Below, piece by piece: positions 1 to 7,879 of a DNA stretch of 14,322 bases. The translations under genes and the position numbers were made by a program. Every line of letters begins with the position of its first letter. The stretch's first letter is position 1. The notes under the pieces were generated by a model. It ran no database searches, was not told where the DNA came from, and saw only the letters and a list, made by a program, of their open reading frames with translations. This DNA is from JANNHP01 sp031404455 (GTDB lineage: Bacteria > Planctomycetota > JAJSAM01 > JAJVHW01), in NCBI GenBank assembly GCA_031404455.1, contig JANNHP010000238.1:1-14322 (forward strand). The letters are read 5' to 3'.

Positions 1-1878
1 GAAGCCGTCGCCGTCGATGTCCGCGGCGACGACGCGGTCCGCGCGCCAGTCGTCGGCGCCCGCGGCGGGCATCACCGCTGCGGTCGCGTTCGAGAAGACG
101 CCGCGGCCGTCGTTGCGCAGGATGCGCGTCTCGGACGTCGCCGACGCAGTGGCTCCGCCGCGCCGCGAGAGGACGAGGTCGAGGTCGCCGTCGCGGTCGA
201 CGTCGGCGAGCGCGGACGACGCCGCGTCGCACGCCTCGCCCGCGAGCGAGCCGAGGCCCGATGCGGCCGTCACGTCGGAGAAGCTGTAGCTCGTGATCGT
301 CTTCGGCTGGGGCGGGTTCGGGCGGCCCACGATGTCCTCGACATAGACCCGGTAGTCGCCCTTCGGCCGGACCGGCGCGACGAACCGGTGCTGCACGCTG
401 TTGACGTACGTCGTCTGCGACGCCGAGATCTCCTCGAAGACGCCCGGCGTCGTCGTCTCGAAGAACACCTTGTCGGTGGCCGAGAAGAGGAAGCCCTCGA
501 GCGTCACCGTCTCGCCGCCGAGAATCGGCACCAGCGACGGGTTGACCCGGGCGATGACCGGCGTCGTCACGTACTCGAATTCGAGGTCGGCGACGTGGCC
601 GTCGACCGACGACGCGAGGTCGCGGACGCCGAACACGACCTTGCCGCCGACGTGGGGCGGCGCGACGAAGCGCACGGTGGTCGCATCGACGAAGGTCGGG
701 GTGATGGGCTGGAGCACTCCGTCGATCAGGACGCCGATCAGGCTGCGGAAGTGCCGCCCCTTCAGCGTGATCTCGAAGCCGCCGAAGAGCGGGCCGACGG
801 CCGGTTCGAAGGAAAGGACGACCGGCGGACGCACGACCTCGAACGCGCCGGCGCGGACCGCGGGCTGGCCGGACGTGGTCGTGGCGACGACGTCGTGGAC
901 GCCGAACGGGAACGTGGCGGGGACGCGTCCCGAGATCGTGGAACCGTCGTCCGCGAGGACGACGTCGTCGAGCGGCGTATCGCCGAGGAAGAGGCCCGCC
1001 GTGCCGCGAGGGGCGAGCGGGTCGAGGAGTCCCGTCGTCCGGACGGTGATCGTCGAAAGCTGACCGCCCGCCGCGGGCGACACGCCGTTCGTCAGGATCA
1101 GTGGCTCCACTTTCGACAGTTTCGCGACGCGCGGCTTCGCGTCCTTCGGGGCGACGAGAGTCCGCGTGAGCGTGACTTGTCCGCCGCCCGCAGGCGCGTC
1201 GAACGTCAGCTTGCAGTCGCCTAGGGGCGTCGCCGCGGGCAGGTCGAACCGCTTCACCGACGTCGCGCCGGGCGCGCCGGTCACCGGGCGTCCGAGCGGA
1301 TCCTTGAACGAGTTGAACGTGGGAGCCGCGCCGCTCCACTTCAGCGTCCACGAGACGTGCGCGCCGCCCGTGGCCGGGACGGCGAACCGGTACTGCCCGT
1401 TCGCATCGGGCGCCGCGAGCGTCTCCACGGAGCGCGCGGGACGGCTCGTCTTCACGGACACCGAGTACGGACCGGTCGAGTCGTCGGCGCCGCGCACGCG
1501 GACCTTCCACGTGCCGGTCACGTCGAGGACGAACTTCGCAGTCGGCGACTTCGTCTTCCCCGCGAGCACGAGTCCGTCGTCCTCGGTCACGACCGATCCG
1601 CCCGGGCGGACGAGCTCGACGACGGGAGCGAGCCCGCTGCCGCGAGGCACGCGCACGGAGGCCGTGAGCGTGGTGCCGCGGAAGCCGCGCAGGACGTAGT
1701 CGTCGGCGTCGCCGTCGGCGTCGGGGGGGAAGAGGGGGGTGGCGGAGATCTCCGTCGTGAAGACCGATCCGCTCGGCGCGGCGACGCCCCGCCCGTCGGG
1801 GAGCCCACCGGAGAGACTGTCGGCGAACGCTGCGACCGCGACGGTGAGCGTCAGCAGGGTCGCGGCGGCTCGGCGCAT
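1..1878 (-). CDS. Secreted PPC-like / IPT-TIG / VCBS (FG-GAP) repeat protein, 3' end outside window
   Basis: An open frame of 626 codons runs from ATG at 1878 to the left edge without a stop, so the C-terminus is missing. Residues 1-19 form a Sec signal peptide (MRRAAATLLTLTVAVAAFA). Residues about 55-145 resemble a pre-peptidase C-terminal (PPC) beta-sandwich, with DADDYVL, VTGTWKVRV and GPYSVSV. A less clear beta-rich segment follows to about 255. Three IPT/TIG-like Ig-fold segments then occur at about 255-345, 350-436 and 438-530; the second and third have the typical PxxGPxxGG and NPxxxPxxGGExVTLEG patterns. From about 540 there are VCBS/FG-GAP units with calcium-loop-like acidic motifs DVDRDGDLD (559-567) and DIDGDGF (620-626), separated by LRNDGRGVF. 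Such proteins are usually extracellular or surface adhesive/structural proteins. The substrate is unknown. The start is supported by GGAGAG three bases upstream. The gene is divergent from the serine hydrolase gene. Confidence 0.88.
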   Translation of the reverse strand, partial: MRRAAATLLTLTVAVAAFADSLSGGLPDGRGVAAPSGSVFTTEISATPLFPPDADGDADDYVLRGFRGTTLTASVRVPRGSGLAPVVELVRPGGSVVTEDDGLVLAGKTKSPTAKFVLDVTGTWKVRVRGADDSTGPYSVSVKTSRPARSVETLAAPDANGQYRFAVPATGGAHVSWTLKWSGAAPTFNSFKDPLGRPVTGAPGATSVKRFDLPAATPLGDCKLTFDAPAGGGQVTLTRTLVAPKDAKPRVAKLSKVEPLILTNGVSPAAGGQLSTITVRTTGLLDPLAPRGTAGLFLGDTPLDDVVLADDGSTISGRVPATFPFGVHDVVATTTSGQPAVRAGAFEVVRPPVVLSFEPAVGPLFGGFEITLKGRHFRSLIGVLIDGVLQPITPTFVDATTVRFVAPPHVGGKVVFGVRDLASSVDGHVADLEFEYVTTPVIARVNPSLVPILGGETVTLEGFLFSATDKVFFETTTPGVFEEISASQTTYVNSVQHRFVAPVRPKGDYRVYVEDIVGRPNPPQPKTITSYSFSDVTAASGLGSLAGEACDAASSALADVDRDGDLDLVLSRRGGATASATSETRILRNDGRGVFSNATAAVMPAAGADDWRADRVVAADIDGDGF

Positions 1879-1943
1879 GGACTCTCCATCGATGACCCGG
1901 AGCGCCGCAATCGATCGGGCCGGGCGGAGTCTATCCTGCGTTG
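1879..1943. promoter_or_regulatory. Short divergent intergenic region between secreted protein and serine hydrolase
   Basis: This 65-base gap must hold, or partly hold, the promoters of two divergent genes. ATCGAT occurs twice (1888-1893 and 1910-1915). A weak -10-like TAGACT lies on the minus strand (1928-1933) with no convincing -35 partner. GGAG at 1926-1929 is the only ribosome-site candidate for the plus-strand gene and is far (14 bases) from its ATG. No promoter can be assigned with certainty. Confidence 0.3.
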
Positions 1944-3080
1944 ATGAATCCGCGCATCTGGGTTGTTGCCCTACTCGCTCTCTCGGTCCCGGGCGTCGCC
2001 GACGAGGCACCCCGGGACGTGACCGCCGTCCTCCGTCCGATCCGGGAGAAGCACGACATCCCGGCGATGGCGGGGGCGATCGTGCACGGCGAATCGCTCT
2101 CGGCGATCGGCGCCGACGGCGTCCGCGAGCGCGGGAAGCCCGAGAAGGCGACGACGGCCGACCTCTGGCACCTCGGCTCCTGTACGAAGTCGATGACCGC
2201 GACGCTCTGCGCCGGACTCGTCGAGGAGAAGAAGCTCTCCTTCGACGCCCGGGTGAGCGACGTCTTCGGAGACGTGAAGGGGATGGATCCCGGCTGGAAG
2301 GACGTCACGCTCGCCCACCTCCTCACGAACCACTCGGGCGCGCCCGCGAGCCTCGATGCCGACGGGCTCTGGAGTCGCCTCTGCACCCACACGGGCTCGC
2401 CGGTGGAGCAGAGGCGGTCGCTCGTCCTTGGCGTGCTGAAGCGCGCGCCCGAATCGGAGCCGGGGACGAAGTACGTCTACAGCAACGCGGGATTCGCGAT
2501 CGCGGGCGCCATGGCCGAGACGGTGATGAAGGAGCCGTGGGAGTCGCTGATGACGAAGCGCGTCTTCGCGCCGCTCGGCATGACGTCGGCGGGGTTCGGG
2601 CCGCCGGGGACGAAGGAGAAAGTCGATCAACCGCGCGGACACGTCGGGGGCGGCAAGCCCGTGACGCCGGGGAGGCACGCCGACAACCCCGCGGCGATCG
2701 GTCCCGCGGGAACCGTCCACGCGTCGATCGGCGACTGGGCGAAGTACGTGGCGCTGCACCTCCGCGGCGAACGCAAGGACGCGAAGCGAATACTCACGCC
2801 GGAGTCGTTCGTGAAACTCCACACGCCGGTGGCCGACGAGGCGCAGTACGCGATGGGCTGGATCGTCGCGCCGCGTCCGTGGGCGGGCGGTCGCACGCTG
2901 ACGCACAGCGGCAGCAACACGATGTGGTACTGCGTCACGTGGATCGCGCCGGAGAAGGACTTCGCGGTGCTCGTCACCTGCAACCAGGGCGGCGACGCGG
3001 CGGCGAAGGCGTGCGACGAAGCGTCGTGGGCGCTGATCCAGGACCATCTCGCGCACACGAAGCCCGCGGGCCCGAAGTAG
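1944..3080 (+). CDS. Class C beta-lactamase-like serine hydrolase (S12 family), exported
   Basis: The 378-residue protein starts with a Sec signal peptide (about 1-19, ending near PGVA). It then shows the three active-site elements of the penicillin-binding/serine beta-lactamase fold: S79-C-T-K82 (SxxK, nucleophile and general base) in HLGSCTKSMTA, Y179-S-N (YxN), and H321-S-G in place of KTG. HSG/HTG at the third site is common in S12 esterases, D-aminopeptidases and class C-like hydrolases. This makes a housekeeping peptidase or esterase at least as likely as an antibiotic-degrading enzyme. Length matches single-domain members of the family. ATG at 1944 is directly preceded by an in-frame TTG at 1941, which lies 11 bases from GGAG and is a possible alternative start. 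The lipoprotein gene follows 43 bases downstream and is probably cotranscribed unless the hairpin in between terminates. Substrate unknown. Confidence 0.9.
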   Translation: MNPRIWVVALLALSVPGVADEAPRDVTAVLRPIREKHDIPAMAGAIVHGESLSAIGADGVRERGKPEKATTADLWHLGSCTKSMTATLCAGLVEEKKLSFDARVSDVFGDVKGMDPGWKDVTLAHLLTNHSGAPASLDADGLWSRLCTHTGSPVEQRRSLVLGVLKRAPESEPGTKYVYSNAGFAIAGAMAETVMKEPWESLMTKRVFAPLGMTSAGFGPPGTKEKVDQPRGHVGGGKPVTPGRHADNPAAIGPAGTVHASIGDWAKYVALHLRGERKDAKRILTPESFVKLHTPVADEAQYAMGWIVAPRPWAGGRTLTHSGSNTMWYCVTWIAPEKDFAVLVTCNQGGDAAAKACDEASWALIQDHLAHTKPAGPK

Positions 3081-3090
3081 TCTTCCGCTC

Positions 3091-3110
3091 CCGGCGCGCG
3101 AGGGCGCCGG
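3091..3110 (+). terminator. GC hairpin between hydrolase stop and next gene's ribosome site
   Basis: CCGGCGC (3091-3097) and GCGCCGG (3104-3110) form a perfect 7-bp GC stem with a 6-base loop. The hairpin starts 11 bases after the hydrolase stop and ends one base before the GGAGG of the next gene. There is no U-tract, so it may be a weak terminator, an mRNA-stability element, or a structure affecting translation of the lipoprotein gene. Confidence 0.35.
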
Positions 3111-3123
3111 CGGAGGCGGAACG

Positions 3124-5319
3124 ATGAACGAGATTCGATTCACGGCGCTGGCGGTGCTCCTCTCGGCGACGGCGTGCGCGTCGCACGAACCTCCGCCGGT
3201 TCCGGCGGTCGCGGCGACGGTGACGTCGACTCCCGCCGAACCCGAGCATCCGTGGCCCGGCGGCGACCGCGCGGACCTCGTCGTCCCCGACGAGATCTGG
3301 TCCCGCGCGCTCCGGAACCTCGGCCGCGACGGCGGGAAGCTCGGCTACTCGTCCGAGGAGATGAACCTCTACAAGAACGACCGCTTCGCGCTGCGCACGG
3401 TGACGAACCTCTTCCGCGACGTCCGGACGATCCCGCGCTTCTCCGGCGCGCAGGCGAAGGCGCTCGTCAAGGACGCGGCGAGTCCGGGGCTCCTCGTCGA
3501 GCGGGCGTACGCGTGGACCGACGTTCGCGCCGGGCGGATGCTGACCGCGCCGAAGCCCGAGGACGGCTGGGGCGTGGACTGGATCCCGAAGGACGCTACG
3601 CCGGAGCAGGCGCTCAGCGTGCTCTACAAGCTCGTGGGCGAGGAAAGTCCGCGGCTCCCCGGCGACGACGAGGCGATCCGGGCGTTCGCGCGACTCCCCG
3701 TGAGCGTGCAGCGGCTCGTCGTCCGCGTGTACGTGGCGGTCGAGGAATCGACGGACTGGATCGTCGATGCGTACCGGCGCGACGAGTCCCGGACGATGAC
3801 GACTTTGCGCGCGACCGGCGCGGGCTTCCCAGCCGGTCAGACGTACTCACTCGCCGCGGCGCCGTTCACCGACGAGTGGCGCGGGCTCTCGGTCACGCAC
3901 GCGCAAGCCACGTTCGCGCAGATGGCGACGATCGACCGCGAGTACCTCGCGTTCGGGTCCGTGCTCCTCGCGACGTGGGTCGGTTCGGCGATCGACGAGT
4001 ACCGCACGGCGCCGCAGGCGGGCGCGCTCGCGTCGCCGCTGTCGATCGTGACGCCGCTCGGCGCGATCCGGATCTTCGGAATCGGGGACGACGAGATCCC
4101 CGCGGCCGACGCGACGTCGGCGCTGTTCACGGTGGACCTCGGCGGGAACGACCGCTACGTCGGGAGTCACGGCGTGCCGCAGCGTGCCGCTGTGCCGATC
4201 GGCCTCTGCATCGACCTCGGCGGCAACGACACGTACGACGGCGGCGACGCGCCCGCGTCGCTCGCGTGCGGGCTCTTCGGCTTCGGCGCGATCTTCGACG
4301 TCGCTGGCAACGACAAGTACCGCGTGAAGGAGTCGGGTCTCGGCTGCGGCTGGTTCGGGACGGGGCTCTTGATGGACTACGCGGGCGACGACGAGTACGT
4401 CGTCGACACGCACTGGGGGCAGGGCGTCGCGCACGTCGGCGCGGGGCTCCTCGTCGATCTCGAAGGCAACGACACGTACACGTGCGGCTACGACTCGCAG
4501 GCGCACGCCGGGACGCTCGGGGCCGCGCTCCTCCTCGACGTCGCAGGGAACGACCGCTACCTCGCGCGCGACGACGGGAACATCTCCGAGCTCTACCTCG
4601 GACAGTCCGTCGCGATGTCGCAGGGCGCGGCACAGGGACGCCGCGCGGACATCGGCGACGGCCACAGCATGGCCGGCGGCGTGGCGTTCCTCGTGGACGG
4701 CGCGGGCGACGACTCCTACCACGCGACGGCGTGGAGCCAGGGCTGCGGGTACTGGTGGGCGGCCGGGTTCCTCGAGGATCTCGGGGGCAACGACACCTAC
4801 CGCAACGGCAAGTACTCGGCCGGCGCCGCCGCGCACTTCGCCATCGGCTGCCAGGTCGATCTCTGCGGCGACGACAAGTCGAACGTCGGCAACGACGCGA
4901 CGAAGAACCAGTACCAGGGGCACGCGCGCGACGGGTCGATCGGCATCTCGATCGACGGGGACGGGAACGACGTCTACAAGCTGACGACGATGTGCGGGGG
5001 CGCTTCGGACCTCACGAGCATCGGCTTCCTGTGGGACCGCCGCGGCGACGACGTCTACGAGATCGCGTTCACCGCGCCCGAGAAGTCCGACGGATGGTCG
5101 GACACGCCGCCGCTCGGAACCTCGTCGCTCTACCCGCGCTTCAACGACTTCCGCGACGACCTCGACGCGTGGGGCCTCTTCCTCGACACCGGCGGCGCCG
5201 ATCGCTACGACGGCCCGTCACTCGGCCGCGGCGACCTCTCCGAGTGGGCGTCGCGCCGCGGTCCGCGCTCCTGGGGATACGGCCTCGACGTCGAGTGGTT
5301 CCCGCGCGCCGCGCGGTGA
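3124..5319 (+). CDS. Lipoprotein with ~27-residue D-x-x-G-[ND]-D-x-Y repeats, probable beta-solenoid
   Basis: The protein has 731 residues. Residues 1-18 (MNEIRFTALAVLLSATAC) form a signal peptide ending in a lipobox-like SATAC, so C18 is probably lipidated and the protein membrane anchored. A Pro-rich linker (22-45) and a domain I do not recognise (about 50-325, mixed helical, with conserved-looking Trp and Tyr) follow. Residues 338-695 carry twelve copies of D-x-x-G-[N/D/A]-D-x-[Y/S] starting at 338, 364, 392, 418, 445, 472, 525, 552, 579, 611, 638 and 688. Spacing is mostly 26-28. Between motifs lies a Gly-rich run ending in an aliphatic strand, such as GAGLLVDLEGNDTY. The regular spacing suggests one solenoid turn per repeat, with Asp/Asn possibly binding calcium; it is not the canonical nonapeptide RTX pattern. 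GGAGG at 3112-3116, 7 bases before ATG, supports the start. Function unknown. Confidence 0.85.
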   Translation: MNEIRFTALAVLLSATACASHEPPPVPAVAATVTSTPAEPEHPWPGGDRADLVVPDEIWSRALRNLGRDGGKLGYSSEEMNLYKNDRFALRTVTNLFRDVRTIPRFSGAQAKALVKDAASPGLLVERAYAWTDVRAGRMLTAPKPEDGWGVDWIPKDATPEQALSVLYKLVGEESPRLPGDDEAIRAFARLPVSVQRLVVRVYVAVEESTDWIVDAYRRDESRTMTTLRATGAGFPAGQTYSLAAAPFTDEWRGLSVTHAQATFAQMATIDREYLAFGSVLLATWVGSAIDEYRTAPQAGALASPLSIVTPLGAIRIFGIGDDEIPAADATSALFTVDLGGNDRYVGSHGVPQRAAVPIGLCIDLGGNDTYDGGDAPASLACGLFGFGAIFDVAGNDKYRVKESGLGCGWFGTGLLMDYAGDDEYVVDTHWGQGVAHVGAGLLVDLEGNDTYTCGYDSQAHAGTLGAALLLDVAGNDRYLARDDGNISELYLGQSVAMSQGAAQGRRADIGDGHSMAGGVAFLVDGAGDDSYHATAWSQGCGYWWAAGFLEDLGGNDTYRNGKYSAGAAAHFAIGCQVDLCGDDKSNVGNDATKNQYQGHARDGSIGISIDGDGNDVYKLTTMCGGASDLTSIGFLWDRRGDDVYEIAFTAPEKSDGWSDTPPLGTSSLYPRFNDFRDDLDAWGLFLDTGGADRYDGPSLGRGDLSEWASRRGPRSWGYGLDVEWFPRAAR
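4135..5208 (+). repeat. Protein-coding tandem repeat array, ~80 bp period, 12 units
   Basis: This segment encodes the D-x-x-G-[ND]-D-x-Y units of the lipoprotein. Similar blocks such as ggcaacgacacgtac and gggaacgaccgctac recur about every 78-84 bases. Two gaps (53 and 50 residues) are close to twice the period, suggesting diverged or replaced units. The DNA copies have diverged from each other, so the array is old and is constrained at the protein level rather than being a recent DNA expansion. Confidence 0.85.
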
Positions 5320-5330
5320 CGGAATCGAGC

Positions 5331-5358
5331 GGCCCGCGTCGCTTGCGCGGCGCGGGCC
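5331..5358. terminator. Bidirectional hairpin between convergent genes
   Basis: GGCCCGCGTCGC (5331-5342), loop TTGC, and GCGGCGCGGGCC (5347-5358) pair over 12 positions with a single G-U. The structure lies 11 bases after the lipoprotein stop and 28 bases beyond the stop of the convergent barrel gene. That is the position expected of a terminator serving both strands. It has no T-tract on either side, so termination efficiency is uncertain. Confidence 0.6.
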
Positions 5359-5386
5359 GGTGAACGTCTCTCGGTTGCGGCGAGGA

Positions 5387-6292
5387 CTAGAAGTCGAGAT
5401 CCATCGCGAGTCCGAAGACCTTCGCGCTCTGGTCGGCGTGGCCGGCGCCCTGCTGCGCCAGGGCGAAGATCTCGATCGACAGCGTCTGATCGAACCGCTT
5501 GATGATCGAGAAGCGCTCCGAGTAGACCGAGTCCCGGGTGGCGTGGAAGTAGTTGACCTTGCCCGTCACGCCGACCGACATGTCGCGGCCGAGCGGGTGC
5601 TCCCAGCCGAGGGCGCCCGCGGCCTCCCAGTCGCGTCCGCCGTTGCCGCTGACTTCGCGGCTGAACACCTCGGCGACCGACAGCGAGGGCAGGAACTTGT
5701 CGGAGTCGTTCGTGGAGTGGACGTCTCGGGCGTGCGGCTGCCGCGCGGCGATGCCGCCGTCGCAGAGCTCGAACGGCATCATGAACGTGAGGCCGGGCGA
5801 CCAGGCCTCCTCGTCTCCGGCGCCGATGCTGTCGCCGTCGAAGTAGCGGACGAACAGGCTGCCCTGGAACGTCAGGTTGCCCAGCTTGAAGTTGCGGTTG
5901 AGCGAGCCCTCGTAGTTCCAGGCGAGCGGCGTGAACTGGTCGTCCACGTCGCCGACGCGCACGACGTCGAGCTCGGCGGCGTAGCGGCCGCCGAACATCT
6001 GGAACGACTTCGCGAGCGTCATGTGCGTCTCGTTGATGACCTCGTACGCATTCGGCTCGCTGGCGCCGACGTAGGAGAAGGACGTGCCGACCGTGAACGT
6101 CGGCGCGTCGAACGCCATGTGGCCGCGGCTCGGGTCGCGCGAGAAGCGGACCGGCCGTGTGACGAAGTACTCGACCGCATCCTGCAGCTCCGGGGCGGGC
6201 GCGGCCTCGTCGGCTCTCGCATCGCTCACGGGCAGGACGGCGGCGACGGCGACCGCGGCGAGCGCCGCGACCTTCAGATGGTGGACGGACAT
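5387..6292 (-). CDS. Exported protein, probable outer-membrane beta-barrel
   Basis: The protein has 301 residues. Residues 1-27 form a Sec signal peptide (hydrophobic core LKVAALAAVAVAAVLPV, cut near ARA-DEA). The mature part has many short amphipathic stretches separated by acidic/Asn-rich turns, such as RYAAELDVVRVGDVDDQ, NRNFKLGNLTFQGSLFVRYF and DMSVGVTGKVNYFHA. It ends FGLAMDLDF with a C-terminal Phe, as is usual for outer-membrane barrels recognised by the BAM complex. No signature of a named porin family is visible; the length would suit roughly 12 strands. AGGAGG (minus strand, 6301-6306) eight bases before the ATG firmly supports the start. The gene is divergent from the M16 pair across 207 bases and is convergent with the repeat lipoprotein. 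Transported substrate, if any, is unknown; a soluble beta-rich periplasmic protein is the main alternative. Confidence 0.7.
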   Translation of the reverse strand: MSVHHLKVAALAAVAVAAVLPVSDARADEAAPAPELQDAVEYFVTRPVRFSRDPSRGHMAFDAPTFTVGTSFSYVGASEPNAYEVINETHMTLAKSFQMFGGRYAAELDVVRVGDVDDQFTPLAWNYEGSLNRNFKLGNLTFQGSLFVRYFDGDSIGAGDEEAWSPGLTFMMPFELCDGGIAARQPHARDVHSTNDSDKFLPSLSVAEVFSREVSGNGGRDWEAAGALGWEHPLGRDMSVGVTGKVNYFHATRDSVYSERFSIIKRFDQTLSIEIFALAQQGAGHADQSAKVFGLAMDLDF

Positions 6293-6499
6293 CCTGTGTA
6301 CCTCCTGCGGGGCACCCCCGCCCCGACCCGGGGGACTCTAGCGCCGGGGTCCGACACTTCAAGCTGTGCGAGAGCGATCTTCGTACCTGATTCACGGGTC
6401 CGGGGTACGGGCGCGGACCGTAATGAAGGCGCAGGGCAGACCCGGTGCCGGGAGGATCACGCCCCGAGTTCCCGCCGTGTTCCACGAGGAGACGAAGTC
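6293..6499. other. Divergent intergenic region between barrel gene and M16 operon
   Basis: This 207-base stretch carries the barrel gene's ribosome site and candidate promoter at its left end and the M16 ribosome site at its right end. The middle contains only short inverted repeats, such as GGTCCG/CGGACC around an 11-base loop. I found no convincing plus-strand promoter for the M16 pair and no small gene with a good ribosome site. Confidence 0.6.
6335..6362 (-). promoter_or_regulatory. Candidate sigma70-type promoter for the barrel gene
   Basis: On the minus strand, TTGAAG (6357-6362) and TAGAGT (6335-6340) are separated by 16 bases. Each matches four of six consensus positions for -35 and -10 boxes. 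A start of transcription near 6328 would give a leader of about 35 bases carrying the strong AGGAGG ribosome site. Plausible by sequence and position only. Confidence 0.4.

Positions 6500-7879
<1,380 letters not shown>

Noticed and set aside
388..1224. 278-codon plus-strand frame opposite the secreted protein gene
   Set aside because: Arg/Asp/Glu-rich shadow; the minus strand has a signal peptide and recognisable IPT/TIG and VCBS motifs.
1723..1742. G-rich plus-strand stretch as a G-quadruplex
   Set aside because: Only two long G-runs are present, so four independent GGG tracts with loops cannot be formed cleanly.
3174..5363. 729-codon plus-strand frame overlapping the repeat lipoprotein
   Set aside because: Almost entirely Arg/Pro/Gly, a frame-shifted reading of the repeat gene without any domain.
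6396..6420. GGTCCG/CGGACC inverted repeat in the barrel/M16 intergenic region
   Set aside because: Only 6-base arms with an 11-base loop in GC-rich DNA; expected by chance.
5360..6499. In-frame open extension of the first M16 gene upstream to 5360
   Set aside because: It is antisense to the barrel gene, has Arg/Glu/Ala-rich shadow composition, and the ATG at 6500 has a good ribosome site followed directly by a signal peptide.
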